From Arenicellales bacterium (GTDB taxonomy: Bacteria; Pseudomonadota; Gammaproteobacteria; Arenicellales; JAJDZL01), in NCBI GenBank assembly GCA_951813075.1, contig OX638343.1, forward strand, positions 614,149 through 678,148: 64,000 bases of DNA, read 5' to 3'. How positions within the stretch are numbered: position 1 is the stretch's first letter; each line of letters opens with the position of its first letter. Positions 54,936-64,000 of this stretch are shown piece after piece. The translations under genes were made by a program, and so were the position numbers. The notes beneath the pieces were generated by a model. It had not been told where the DNA came from. It was given only the letters and a program-made list of their open reading frames with translations, and did not search any database.

Positions 54936-56837
54936 ATGAACGAACAGAATCTTGAAAAATTACTTGAAGTTAAGGATCTTCGAATCAGTGCCTACAATGA
55001 CGAGAAACAGGAAATCCAGATCGTCAAGGGCGTAACATTTGACATTCACAAAGGTCAGGTCGTAGCGCTGATTGGCGAGTCCGGATCAGGCAAGACAACG
55101 ATCTCCTTGGCTTCACTTTCATACACCAAGCCCGGACTGGAGTTTACGGGTGGTCAGGTGTTGCTGAATGGTGAGGACGTGCTTACCGCAGCTCCTCTGC
55201 GACAGCGCCAAATCCGGGGTGCCAATGTGGCTTACCTGGCTCAAAGTGCAGCGGCAACTTTCAATCCTGCCATTACCATCAATGAGCAGGTGACGGAATC
55301 TGCGGTTCTTCATGGAATTCTATCCCAGGAACAGGCTAACGAACGAGCGCTGGAATTGTACCATGCCTTGGAATTGCCGAATCCTGACCGAATTGGATAC
55401 CGTTACCCGCACCAGGTTTCTGGCGGGCAGTTGCAACGCCTTATGGCAGCAATGGCGTTATGCGGAAACCCAGACCTGATGGTGCTGGATGAGCCGACTA
55501 CCGCGTTAGACGTGACAACACAGATTGAAGTGCTGAAAGCATTCAAGAAAGTGATTCGCGAGGAAAATTCTGCCGCGATCTACGTCACTCACGATCTAGC
55601 AGTCGTTGCCCAAATTGCAGATCACATCGTTGTGTTGTACAGCGGAGAAATCATGGAGCAGGGTAGTGCAGACAAGATTATCAATCACCCTGGCCACGCT
55701 TATACCAGACGCTTGATGGATGCAGTACGACCCAAACCGGCAGCAGGGATGGGTGGCACCGTAGGCGCCGAGTTTGATCGTGATGTCCCAGCATTGTCTG
55801 TCGAACAGATGACTGCCGGTTATGGTGGTATTGTCAATGGTGAACCGGCGATTCCGATTCTTCGCGATGTTTCAGTGGAAGTTAACAACGCTCATGTAGT
55901 CGGTGTTATCGGCGAATCTGGTTGTGGAAAATCCACGCTGGCTCGCGTGATGGCTGGGATATTGCCCCAGGCCAGCGGTAAGGTCAAACTTGAAGACGAA
56001 GAGTTGCAAGGCAGTTTGAACGATCGCAAGCTTGAAGAGTTGCAAAAAATTCAGTTCGTATTTCAAATGGCGGATACCGCGCTTAATCCTAAACAGACCG
56101 TAGGTCAGATATTGGGGCGCCCGCTTGAGTTTTACCGCGGAATCAAAGGCAAGGAAAAACGCGCCAAAGTTGCGGAAATATTGCAGATGGTTGAACTTCC
56201 GCCGGAATTCGCCAGTCGCTATCCGATGGAATTATCCGGAGGGCAGAAGCAACGAGTCAATATGGCACGATCTTTGGCCGCCGATCCTGAAGTTCTGCTC
56301 TGCGACGAGGTGACATCTGCTTTGGACAGCATCGTCGGCGCCAACGTAATCAAGCTGCTCACCAACTTGAGAGACAAGACGGGTGCATCTTTTGTTTTCA
56401 TCAGTCATGACCTTTCTACGGTGGCATCATTTGCCGACGAAATTGTCGTGTTGTACGCCGGCCGAGTGGTGGAACAAGGACCCACCGATGAAGTGCTTGA
56501 GCCGCCGTTCCACCCTTACACCCGCTTGCTGATCAGTTCCGTTCCGGAATTACGTATCGGTTGGCTGGAAGACACGATGCAAAAACGTGAAATGGCTGTT
56601 GGTATCGCCAGGGGAGTGGAAATAACAGCGGTCGGATGCCCGTTCTATAATCGGTGCCCCATGGGTATCGATGCTACTTGTGACAAAGAGCATCCTCCGA
56701 TTCGAGAACTGGAAAATGGACACCAAATCACCTGTCACCGAACCGTGGAAGAACTGACTGAGGCGGAAAGAGAGACTCAGCAGATCCTCCGAGGATACGA
56801 AAAGCTGGTCGACGAATCGATGAAAGTCGTTGTTTGA
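54936..56837 (+). CDS. Peptide ABC transporter ATPase, two nucleotide-binding domains fused (DppD-DppF)
   Basis: A 633-residue protein containing both ATPases of the importer. Domain 1 (about 10-260) has Walker A GESGSGKT and signature VSGGQLQR; domain 2 (about 290-540) has GESGCGKST and LSGGQKQR. The oligopeptide-type C-terminal extension with a cysteine-rich FYNRCPMGIDATCDKEHPP follows, which in related ATPases binds an iron-sulphur cluster. I use the ATG at 54936 (MNEQNLEKLLEV); the open frame extends 18 codons into the permease gene. Domain 2's signature and Walker B (LLCDEVTSALD) look intact. Confidence 0.93.
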   Translation: MNEQNLEKLLEVKDLRISAYNDEKQEIQIVKGVTFDIHKGQVVALIGESGSGKTTISLASLSYTKPGLEFTGGQVLLNGEDVLTAAPLRQRQIRGANVAYLAQSAAATFNPAITINEQVTESAVLHGILSQEQANERALELYHALELPNPDRIGYRYPHQVSGGQLQRLMAAMALCGNPDLMVLDEPTTALDVTTQIEVLKAFKKVIREENSAAIYVTHDLAVVAQIADHIVVLYSGEIMEQGSADKIINHPGHAYTRRLMDAVRPKPAAGMGGTVGAEFDRDVPALSVEQMTAGYGGIVNGEPAIPILRDVSVEVNNAHVVGVIGESGCGKSTLARVMAGILPQASGKVKLEDEELQGSLNDRKLEELQKIQFVFQMADTALNPKQTVGQILGRPLEFYRGIKGKEKRAKVAEILQMVELPPEFASRYPMELSGGQKQRVNMARSLAADPEVLLCDEVTSALDSIVGANVIKLLTNLRDKTGASFVFISHDLSTVASFADEIVVLYAGRVVEQGPTDEVLEPPFHPYTRLLISSVPELRIGWLEDTMQKREMAVGIARGVEITAVGCPFYNRCPMGIDATCDKEHPPIRELENGHQITCHRTVEELTEAERETQQILRGYEKLVDESMKVVV

Positions 56838-56998
56838 CACCTCGTTGAGGCGTTGAGGCCAAATTCTTGACCAAGCATGAAGCACTGGCCATAATGGAGA
56901 TTCAGAAACCTGAAATGTTTGCCCGTTGGTAGTGAGATTCAGTCGATAAAATAGACATTATTCGGATTACTTGCAACCGAAGAAAAAGCTTTTAGCTT

Positions 56999-57271
56999 GT
57001 GACCAAAAAGTACCGCTTTTCGCAGCTCAAAATTCCACTTCAGTGGATCGTGGAAATAGACGAGTTCGGGAATTTTGAGAACTCCAGTGAATTGCGAAAT
57101 GTAGTTGTACAACTGAACCACCTGACAAACGGTAGAAAAACGTTCGTGAGAGAAAAGGATACTCTGCTAAACGAAATGTGGCTGATGGAGGTGGACAAAG
57201 CCTTCATCGTTAGTTGTCGCCGGAGCAAGCGCGGACGGGTTGCCGAAGAAAAAACCCGGTACCGCAGTTGA
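56999..57271 (+). CDS. Hypothetical 90-residue protein (doubtful)
   Basis: An open frame starting at GTG in the 0.73-kb gap between the transporter operon and tatD. The translation contains KYRFSQLKIPLQWIVEIDE and a basic end (CRRSKRGRVAEEKTRYRS). No domain was recognised and no ribosome site precedes it. The opposite strand also has a 60-residue frame over the same bases (56939-57121), so strand and reality are unsure. The remaining gap (57272-57562 and 56838-56998) shows nothing identifiable. Confidence 0.25.
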   Translation: MTKKYRFSQLKIPLQWIVEIDEFGNFENSSELRNVVVQLNHLTNGRKTFVREKDTLLNEMWLMEVDKAFIVSCRRSKRGRVAEEKTRYRS

Positions 57272-57562
57272 TAGGAAGAGCTGGCAATTCAGTTCGGTTG
57301 ATGGCCGCGAAAGTGCTTGAAAGCGTTAACCACCAGCAAACGACGCAAATCTCCGCTTGTCGGAACCTTGACGCAACCGTTCGCAGCAAAGCCTATCCAT
57401 CGCTGAACATTGCAGATCATCACCATTGCCGGCACTTAATCAAAGTCAAACCGCCTGAGCAAGTCGGCGAATGGTTACCCATAGTACTACGCATCGTCAC
57501 CACAAATCACTCGCCTGTCACTGTTTATCGCAATTCGGCTGAAACTTGTACGGAGTCAATTT

Positions 57563-58330
57563 ATGCAATTGGCTGACAGCCATTGTCACATAGACTTTCC
57601 GCAGTTCGACGAGAAGTTCGAAGCAATTCTGATTGAAGCGAAAAACATGAACGTTGGATATATGCTTTGTGTATCTGTCAATATTGAAGACTTCCCGAGA
57701 ATTCTGGCGATGAGTTACAAGTACGATGAGATTCATGCGTCAGTAGGTGTTCACCCAAACACTGTCGATGCCGAAGATCCGAGCGTAGCTCGTTTGGTTG
57801 AGTTAGGTAGCGATCCGAATGTCGTTGCAATCGGTGAAACTGGACTGGATTATTTTCGAAGTGCAGGTGATTTGGATTGGCAGCGAGATCGTTTTGCAAG
57901 ACATATAGAAGCTGGGAAAATCCTCAAGAAACCCATAATTGTGCACAGTCGCGATGCGCCAGACGATACGATCAGAATAATAAAAGAATATAACGCCGGC
58001 GAAGCTGGAGGTGTCATGCACTGCTTTACAGGGAACTACGAAATGGCGAAATCTGCGATGGATTTAGGTTTCTATATTTCGTTTTCAGGAATTGTCACAT
58101 TCAAGAACGCAGCTGATCTTGCAGAAGTGGCAAAAAAAATTCCAATGGAGCGAATGTTGATCGAAACTGACGCACCTTATCTCGCTCCGGTTCCCAGACG
58201 AGGAAAAGAGAATCAACCTGCTTTTGTGCGCCATACTGCAGAATTTCTTGCGAACCTCAAAGGGATGGAATTGGAAGAATTTGCAGAAACAACGACGGAC
58301 AACTTTCGACAACTATTCAAGATTCACTAG
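57563..58330 (+). CDS. tatD: TatD-family metal-dependent DNase
   Basis: A TIM-barrel metallo-hydrolase with 3'-5' exonuclease activity on DNA, linked to repair. Metal ligands are in order: HCHID at residue 6, GETGLDY, VHSRDA, HCFTG and ETDAPYL. Its 255 residues correspond to the YcfH subgroup that normally follows holB-pilZ. The separating 7 kb here is occupied by the ABC transporter. A 280-bp gap follows to the aldehyde dehydrogenase end, containing only a loose TCTATCGAC/GTCGATAGA inverted repeat. Confidence 0.92.
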   Translation: MQLADSHCHIDFPQFDEKFEAILIEAKNMNVGYMLCVSVNIEDFPRILAMSYKYDEIHASVGVHPNTVDAEDPSVARLVELGSDPNVVAIGETGLDYFRSAGDLDWQRDRFARHIEAGKILKKPIIVHSRDAPDDTIRIIKEYNAGEAGGVMHCFTGNYEMAKSAMDLGFYISFSGIVTFKNAADLAEVAKKIPMERMLIETDAPYLAPVPRRGKENQPAFVRHTAEFLANLKGMELEEFAETTTDNFRQLFKIH

Positions 58331-58610
58331 CGAAAATCTATCCGCAACTATCTATCGACTGCAGATTTCTTAAGCAATTGCTCTACGGTCGATAGATCCG
58401 CCTTACCAAGCCAATTGATGCTTGTAAATTCAACTGATGCAAGAATGTGATTGGCAATCTGTTGCGCTAACTAGAATCTACCTTAACTTCTGACACTAAA
58501 ATGTTATATATAAACTTTTTTTATAGTTATGTTCAATTTCAAATCAATCTCTGAATCGGTAACTTTCCAGTATACGAATGAGATGTTCAACGCCGTTTAC
58601 TTAGGACTGG

Positions 58611-60092
58611 TTAACGCGAAACAAACTGACTTGTGAGCGACTCACTAGACGTATTCATCCAAATCGCCTTGGGGCGGGTATAGTCATAGATGGCTTGAAA
58701 TCCACCTTCTCGCCCGTATCCTGAATACTTCATTCCGCCACACTCCACAATCGGCGAAATCGCACGATACGTGTTCACCCAGACAATACCAGCCTTGACC
58801 TGATTCGCCACACGTAGTGAACGGGCGCTATCCCGTGTGAAAATACCTGCTGCCAGACCATACTTTGTATCGTTAGCCATCTGAATCGCCTCTTCCTCGT
58901 GGTCGAATCGGAGCACGCTAAGTACTGGACCGAACAATTCTGTATCGACGATCCTCAAGTCCTGACGGGGACAGTCGATTATGGTAGGTTCATAGAAATA
59001 TCCGTCAAGCCCATCCGGCTGTCTGCCACCACAGAGCAATCGACCACCTTCCGTCTGGGCGAATTCGACTTCCCGTTTACAGTTTTCCAACTGATTAATG
59101 GTGCATAGTGGTCCCATCTGAGTTTTTTCATTCATCGGGTCACCGATCAGAATCTTTTTTGCCTCGGCAGCCATGCGATCTAAGAATTTATCGGCGATGC
59201 CATTTTGAAGATATAGGCGTGATCCTGCAACACAGCTTTGGCCGGATGCACCGAATATCGCACCAAGTGAACCATTCACAGCACTCTGAAAATCAGCATC
59301 ATCAAATACGATCACCGGTGACTTGCCGCCAAGTTCAAGCGAGAGCTCAGCAAAATTACTAGCGGAGTTTTTCACCACCTCATGTGCGGCAACCGGACCA
59401 CCTGTAAAAGCGATTCTGGAAACCAGTGGATGAGAGGTCAGCGATTTGCCACATGGATAACCGTGTCCGGTGATGAGGTTCACCACACCGCGTGGAATAC
59501 CGGCTTCCGCAATCAATTTCCCAAATTCCAGCATTGCAGCCGGTGCATATTCAGATAACTTGAGAACAATGGCATTTCCTGCGGCGAGGGCGGGGCCGAT
59601 CTTGACTGAACTTAGAAACAGCTGGGAATTCCACGGAACCACACCAGCAATCACACCTAGTGGTTCACGGCGTGTAAACACAAACATATCGGGCTTGTCG
59701 ATTGGCAAAGTATCACCATGAACTTTGTCTGCACATCCAGCATAGAAAGTATAGTACTGTGCAATGTAGTTCGCCTGCCATCCGGTTTCCTTGAACATTT
59801 TTCCCGTATCTTTACACTCTATCCCACCAATATCCTCCGATCTTTCAACCAGCAATTCGGCAAGTCTGCGCAGACAATTACCTCGTTCGGTTGGAGACAT
59901 TGAAGCCCAAGGTCCAGTGCTATATGCCAAATAAGCAGCTTGCACCGCCTTGTCAACATCATCCGTTGTCGATTCCGGAACGATTGCCCACGGACGACCT
60001 GTGGTCGGATTGACGCTCTCAAACGTTCCACCATCAGAGGCTTGAACCCACTCACCATCAATGAGCATTCGATATTCATGCAATTCAGACAT
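58611..60092 (-). CDS. Aldehyde dehydrogenase family protein
   Basis: NAD(P)-dependent oxidation of an aldehyde to the acid. Cofactor-binding VPWNSQ near 152, general-base Glu253 in LELGGKSP, and nucleophile Cys287 in GQSCVAGSR are all present. 493 residues. The overall pattern (betaine-aldehyde/aminobutyraldehyde group) would fit choline or polyamine metabolism, but the usual KPSE motif reads KLSE here. No partner gene adjoins it: 520 bp to the left is tatD on the other strand and 626 bp to the right is empty. The substrate is unknown; betaine aldehyde is only a possibility suggested by the betaine loci elsewhere in the window. Confidence 0.87.
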   Translation of the reverse strand: MSELHEYRMLIDGEWVQASDGGTFESVNPTTGRPWAIVPESTTDDVDKAVQAAYLAYSTGPWASMSPTERGNCLRRLAELLVERSEDIGGIECKDTGKMFKETGWQANYIAQYYTFYAGCADKVHGDTLPIDKPDMFVFTRREPLGVIAGVVPWNSQLFLSSVKIGPALAAGNAIVLKLSEYAPAAMLEFGKLIAEAGIPRGVVNLITGHGYPCGKSLTSHPLVSRIAFTGGPVAAHEVVKNSASNFAELSLELGGKSPVIVFDDADFQSAVNGSLGAIFGASGQSCVAGSRLYLQNGIADKFLDRMAAEAKKILIGDPMNEKTQMGPLCTINQLENCKREVEFAQTEGGRLLCGGRQPDGLDGYFYEPTIIDCPRQDLRIVDTELFGPVLSVLRFDHEEEAIQMANDTKYGLAAGIFTRDSARSLRVANQVKAGIVWVNTYRAISPIVECGGMKYSGYGREGGFQAIYDYTRPKAIWMNTSSESLTSQFVSR

Positions 60093-60718
60093 TTTTAATC
60101 ATTCACTTAGAGTTAAACAAGTATTGGAATTCACGATATGTTCGTCTACATCCAAGTAATCGATGAACGCGATCGTTTTGGTAATTTCCATATATGAGAC
60201 AGTCCAATTTATATAGGAAAGACAGGCGGCGTTTAATCAAATTTTGAAAAGAATCCAATCCCGCGTTTCGGTGAGAATACGAAAGTTCAGATAACCCATG
60301 TCATAGATCCTGAATGAATAACGAATAACTTGTATTCAACGTTTAACGATGAAAGGCGCAGTTCATCAATATCATTGGTCGGGTTTCCGATTAGTGGATG
60401 TTGAGACGTAACGCTACCCGAAATCAACAAAAACGTAAGATATATTACAGGTACTAATAGTATTGAAGAAAATATGAACGCCACCGGTAGAAAGACGGAT
60501 TGGAGGGGTAGTATATCAACCAGGTGATGGATTTGAATGGGATGGGTGAAGATGTTGTCTGAATTTCGCCCAGCAAGGAACATCCGAATCAGGTTACGCT
60601 ATTGTTTACAAATTCGATTATGCTCGAGTTCATTGCCTGATCGCAGACAGAATGTTTTCGGAAGGAGAATCGATTTAAGATATTTTTCTAGAATCAAATA
60701 TAACTATGTCATTCAAAA
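60093..60718. other. Intergenic region, no supported gene
   Basis: 626 bp between the aldehyde dehydrogenase and the carbamoyltransferase. A minus-strand frame (60287-60583) includes a hydrophobic stretch but has no ribosome site, odd composition and no recognisable homology; I do not call it. The left end should carry the aldehyde dehydrogenase promoter. Confidence 0.4.
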
Positions 60719-62467
60719 CTATGTTTTAGCGTAATTATTTTTAGCTTGACCATAAACCGCATTGTTTGTCACAACATAGTCGACCCGGTCATCTGCCAGC
60801 GCATCAGCACACTCAGCAGGATTGTTGATAATGGGTTCCTCGTGAATATTGAAACTCGTATTGATCAGGACAGGTATTCCAGTGTTACGCTTGTAACAAT
60901 CCAGGATATCAAAGTAAAGCGGATTCCATTCACGTCGAATGACCTGGGGTCGAGCGGTACTGTCCACGTGTACAACAGCAGGGATGCGCTCGCGCCATTC
61001 TCGGCGAACTGAGCAGGTGATTGTCATGAAGCGTGCTGCATACAGGTTCAGCGCGGAAAGTTCAAATATTTGAGAAGCGTCGTCTTCACCGACGACCGGA
61101 GCAAATGGCATGAATTCCGTTCGTGACAATCTACGGTTTAATTCGTCATTGATGGATGCCTCTGTCGGCGAAGCTAGAATACTACGAGCACCCAATGCCC
61201 TTGGGCCATATTCCATTCGATCGGTGTAGATTGCTACCACCGATCCTTGTTCAATCAGACGCGCAGCACTCTCTGCCGGTTGATCTGAGATTCGAATCAG
61301 GCGATTGTCACGTTCGAATTCGTAATCGACGGATGCATCGTAGTTTCGCCCCAAATACAGAGTTTCCATGGTTTCACGCTGTCTCAGCCAGTGTCGAAGA
61401 CCATCCCGTTGTAGAAGATAGTGCAGAACTCCGCCTGCGGCCAAGCCTCCATCGTCCATGGCAGGATAGACGAAAATCTCGTCAACATCACACTCCTCAG
61501 CAATCCGTTGATTCAAACGCACATTGCCAAATACTCCGCCTGCGAGCCCAAGCCGGCGGGCAGGGTAGAGGTGCAACAGTTTTCGAATTGACGACAAGGT
61601 ATTCAATTCAAGCAACTTCTGAACCGCTGACGCGACTTCTTCCTTCGCCTCGCCGTCTGATATTTGGAAAATGTATTTTCTCATTGCGCGTCTGCTTCTA
61701 AAATCACTTGTAACCTCACCATTCTCATTGACCGAAAAATGACTTGCGAGAAGATCGTGAATGTGCTCGCCTCTAGAGCCTCCCCATGCCGCGAGACCTG
61801 TAAGCTTGCCCTCATGCCGGTTGATCTTGTAACCCAGCGCTTTGGTGGCATAGCCATAGGCCAGACCCAGACTGTCAACTCTCGGCTTCTGAAGCAGACA
61901 CTGCTCGCCACCGTATATGGTTTCAATGGCTTCGTTGCGAAAGATTCGATGGCTGTACTGAACATTATCACCGCCGCCATCAGATGTATAGAGCAGAGTT
62001 TCATCCCAATTGGTGTAAAACAGTGCGGGCAACGCATGGGCGAAATGATGATTGTAGAACTGGATATCGGTGTCCGGCGCCAGTCCGAATGTCTTTCGGA
62101 ATAGGGGAGTATCGAATATTTCGAGGGAATTCGAATGACCAGCCCGATATAGCTCCTCCGGCATCCATCGGCGTTTCTCCTTTCCAAGGATCAACCGATG
62201 TATCTTCTGATCAATAAAACGCTTGTGAGGACCGAAATGTGTATACCATTGTGAGGGAAACTTACCTCTCCCAAGCACCACGGCATCAATATCGTTGCGA
62301 TGCACACCGGCGATTCCAAGACACTCGTCGATAGATTCTTCGGGTACTCTGCCACCGTCTATCTTTCTTCGCGTGAGCCGTTCAAGATGGATAGCGGCAA
62401 TCATTCTGTAGTCCTCATACAATGCTGCTGTCGCATTGTGTCCGGTGTGAAGCCCAAGAATTAACAT
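60719..62467 (-). CDS. NodU/CmcH-family O-carbamoyltransferase
   Basis: Transfers a carbamoyl group from carbamoyl phosphate through a carbamoyl-adenylate to a hydroxyl group. The N-terminal Kae1-like domain starts LGLHTGHNATAALYEDY and contains the metal-site HHFAHALPALF. The C-terminal domain has YGPRALGARSILASP and INTSFNIHEEPI, both standard. 582 residues, the usual size. Such enzymes decorate Nod factors, antibiotics or surface sugars. No biosynthetic neighbours are present; it is bounded by 626 bp and 825 bp of non-coding DNA, so its acceptor is unknown. Confidence 0.9.
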   Translation of the reverse strand: MLILGLHTGHNATAALYEDYRMIAAIHLERLTRRKIDGGRVPEESIDECLGIAGVHRNDIDAVVLGRGKFPSQWYTHFGPHKRFIDQKIHRLILGKEKRRWMPEELYRAGHSNSLEIFDTPLFRKTFGLAPDTDIQFYNHHFAHALPALFYTNWDETLLYTSDGGGDNVQYSHRIFRNEAIETIYGGEQCLLQKPRVDSLGLAYGYATKALGYKINRHEGKLTGLAAWGGSRGEHIHDLLASHFSVNENGEVTSDFRSRRAMRKYIFQISDGEAKEEVASAVQKLLELNTLSSIRKLLHLYPARRLGLAGGVFGNVRLNQRIAEECDVDEIFVYPAMDDGGLAAGGVLHYLLQRDGLRHWLRQRETMETLYLGRNYDASVDYEFERDNRLIRISDQPAESAARLIEQGSVVAIYTDRMEYGPRALGARSILASPTEASINDELNRRLSRTEFMPFAPVVGEDDASQIFELSALNLYAARFMTITCSVRREWRERIPAVVHVDSTARPQVIRREWNPLYFDILDCYKRNTGIPVLINTSFNIHEEPIINNPAECADALADDRVDYVVTNNAVYGQAKNNYAKT

Positions 62468-63224
62468 AAGGTATCTAAAAATTTTGAGAACGATCGAAAA
62501 AAGTGGTGGAATCGGCTAGATCTTCACCTATGCGAATAATCCGGTTTGTACACTCTTTCTCACAGATCTCGGGGAATATGGGGTTGCAATCGAAGTTGCT
62601 CAGCGAATTGAGGTGAATATTTTATCAGTAGAATTCGAATGTTGGTATAGATACGCTTGTATGGAGTTCTCTTGAATTGAGAGTCTTTCGTTGTGGCAAT
62701 TTTACAGGCCACGTCGTGACATAAGAGCAATCGCTTCATGGATGCCCGAAAACTCTGTCTTCAGGCGACTGAAGCACTGAACTGTTGGAAATCGAAATGC
62801 CATATCACACACTTTTTGTTTTGAATTGGTGGCAGACGGTTGGTAATGAAGTTGTCGGAACCGTGCACCGCGGACAAAAAAATCAACAACACCGCTACGA
62901 TCATGCTGAACAATCAGTGCTGGTTTGCTGGAAGCCTGTCAACAGGACTTCTTTGTTAGTCGTTACTCGGGGCAAGCATCACCAGCCCACCATTCGATAG
63001 AGTTGTCGAACTTTTCGGTGCACAAGGAATTCGAGCGTAAAAATTTTCCGAAATTGGTGAAGTGGTTCGAGTAGAACTCGACAGCACCCAGTACGCGGTT
63101 AGTGCGATCGCGATAGATTCCATCACATAGTTCAGCTTTCGACATGAATCTTTTCGGTACTAAGACGGTTGAAATTCAATTCGATTGATCGTCGAAAATG
63201 TTCAGATCAACCCATTCGATAGTC
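62468..63224. other. Long intergenic region, possible decayed sequence
   Basis: 757 bp upstream of the carbamoyltransferase without an intact gene. Short frames on both strands (62785-63000 plus, 62963-63145 minus) show no recognisable domain or ribosome site. The right part approaches the terminator of the betaine permease operon. The carbamoyltransferase promoter must lie near 62480-62560, but no convincing boxes were picked out. Confidence 0.4.
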
Positions 63225-63269
63225 AAAAAAGCAGAGTGCTGTGTTGACCTGATTGTCAACACAGCACTC
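63225..63269 (-). terminator. Intrinsic terminator of the right-edge transporter operon
   Basis: GAGTGCTGTGTTGAC (63234-63248) and GTCAACACAGCACTC (63255-63269) form a perfect 15-bp stem with a 6-nt loop; on the minus strand it is followed by TGC and six T (63225-63230). It lies 24 nt beyond the permease stop. This is the clearest Rho-independent terminator of the window. Confidence 0.9.
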
Positions 63270-63292
63270 AATTTCATGTATCCGTTAGCGGA

Positions 63293-64000
63293 CTACCCGC
63301 CTTTTTCAGTATCTTTGAATTTGCCTTGAATCACACGATCAATGACGATCGCGCAGAACAGAATAGCGATCCCAGCCAATATTCCTTGTCCTTTTGCAGC
63401 GTACTGCAAGGCTTCCAAAACATCATAACCAAGCCCCTTCGCGTCAATCAATGCGGCAATAACTACCAGCGACAAGCACATCAGAATAGTCTGATTCACA
63501 CCAGCCATGATGCTGGGTGTTGCAAGTGGAATCTCAATATCTCGAAGAATCTGGCGGTTGGTTGCCCCAAACGCGCGCGCAGCTTCTACGACATCTTTCG
63601 GAACTTGTCTTAGTCCAAGAGTTGTCAATCGAATTATGGGTGGTAAACCAAAAATCATTGAAGCCAAAATACCCGGCGGTTTACCCGTACCGAAAAATGC
63701 AATGATTGGAATCAGGTATACAAACGACGGCATCGTTTGCATCAGATCCAGGATTGGTCGCCCAAAACTAAAAGCTCGCTCACTTCGGGCAAACCAGACA
63801 CCAAGAGGAATTCCAATCGCGACGCACAGAAACGAGGCGGTTCCAAGCAACGCTACAGTCGCCATACTTTTTTCCCAGTAGCCAAGTACGCCAATGTAAA
63901 CCAGTGCAGCAGCCGTAAAAATTGCAACCCGGATACCAGCGCTTCGATAAGCAAATATTATGATGACTGCCATGACGACAGGCCACGGTGTTCCGACCAA
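63293..64000 (-). CDS. Betaine-type ABC transporter permease (5' part outside window)
   Basis: The visible 235 residues form one ProW-type permease domain: PILDLMQTMPSFVYLIPII, then the coupling loop with AARAFGATNRQILRDIEIP and four to five hydrophobic helices. The sequence is close to both halves of the fused permease at 2462-4492. The frame is open to the edge, so the protein may be longer and could be another fused permease. A strong terminator follows the stop, so this gene ends its operon. The ligand is probably betaine or a related compound. Confidence 0.88.
   Translation of the reverse strand: MVGTPWPVVMAVIIIFAYRSAGIRVAIFTAAALVYIGVLGYWEKSMATVALLGTASFLCVAIGIPLGVWFARSERAFSFGRPILDLMQTMPSFVYLIPIIAFFGTGKPPGILASMIFGLPPIIRLTTLGLRQVPKDVVEAARAFGATNRQILRDIEIPLATPSIMAGVNQTILMCLSLVVIAALIDAKGLGYDVLEALQYAAKGQGILAGIAILFCAIVIDRVIQGKFKDTEKGG

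Noticed and set aside
58351..58396. Inverted repeat TCTATCGAC/GTCGATAGA after tatD
   Set aside because: The loop is 28 nt and no T-run follows; too weak to call a terminator.
60287..60583. A 98-residue minus-strand frame with a hydrophobic stretch
   Set aside because: No ribosome site, no homology recognised, and its amino-acid composition is unlike the neighbouring genes.

Overview
The window looks like a stretch of chromosome from a gammaproteobacterium, probably uncultured and probably marine. The housekeeping backbone has the gammaproteobacterial order: thrS-infC-rpmI-rplT-pheS-pheT-ihfA-merR-tRNA-Pro; yqaA-nlpD; rne divergent from rluC, then maf, rpmF-plsX-fabH-fabG-acpP-fabF-mltG-tmk-holB, and tatD. 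Several members usually found in these blocks are absent: fabD between fabH and fabG, pabC before mltG, yceD before rpmF, thrC between hom and recJ, and rpoS after nlpD. TTG start codons are frequent (uvrB, smoS, nlpD, rluC, Rieske protein, mltG, tmk, probably recJ). The taxon is inferred from gene order and protein features; no search was run.

Region 1 (1-7.7 kb, minus strand) is a methylated-amine locus: a choline-kinase-like phosphotransferase, then a glycine betaine ABC transporter (proX, stem-loop, proV, a fused double-domain proW permease), followed 9 nt later by a dimethylglycine/sarcosine dehydrogenase-type FAD-GcvT fusion that runs off the left edge. The permease at the right edge (63.3-64 kb) belongs to a second transporter of the same family.

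Region 2 (7.9-12.8 kb) holds an aspartate aminotransferase divergent from uvrB, an orphan DNA methyltransferase convergent with uvrB, and tRNA-Val(GAC).

Region 3 (13.1-22.6 kb) is a polyol cassette with the gene order of the Rhodobacter smo/mtl operon: smoE, smoF, smoG, smoK, smoS, mtlK on the minus strand, then a ROK-family regulator and a divergent PfkB fructokinase. The ABC transporter imports sorbitol or mannitol, the two dehydrogenases give fructose, and the kinase gives fructose phosphate. A 13-bp-period operator-like repeat lies upstream of smoE, and a related inverted repeat lies between the ROK gene and the kinase.

Region 4 (22.6-23.3 kb) is a small graveyard: a surviving YefM/Phd-type antitoxin, its Txe/YoeB-type toxin broken at codon 2 and truncated, and a decayed helix-turn-helix transposase fragment abutting it.

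Region 5 (23.5-50.2 kb) carries the translation, recombination, cell-wall and fatty-acid housekeeping genes, with an arginine:glycine amidinotransferase homologue between tRNA-Pro and yqaA. infC has no AUG at the right place and appears to start at ACG.

Region 6 (50.2-57.5 kb) is an oligopeptide-type ABC transporter (Tat-exported binding protein, two permeases, one fused double ATPase) lying between holB and tatD and flanked by about 1.07 kb and 0.73 kb of mostly non-coding DNA. Region 7 (58.6-62.5 kb) has an aldehyde dehydrogenase and a solitary NodU/CmcH carbamoyltransferase separated by long empty spacers.

No CRISPR array, rRNA or intact insertion sequence was seen.
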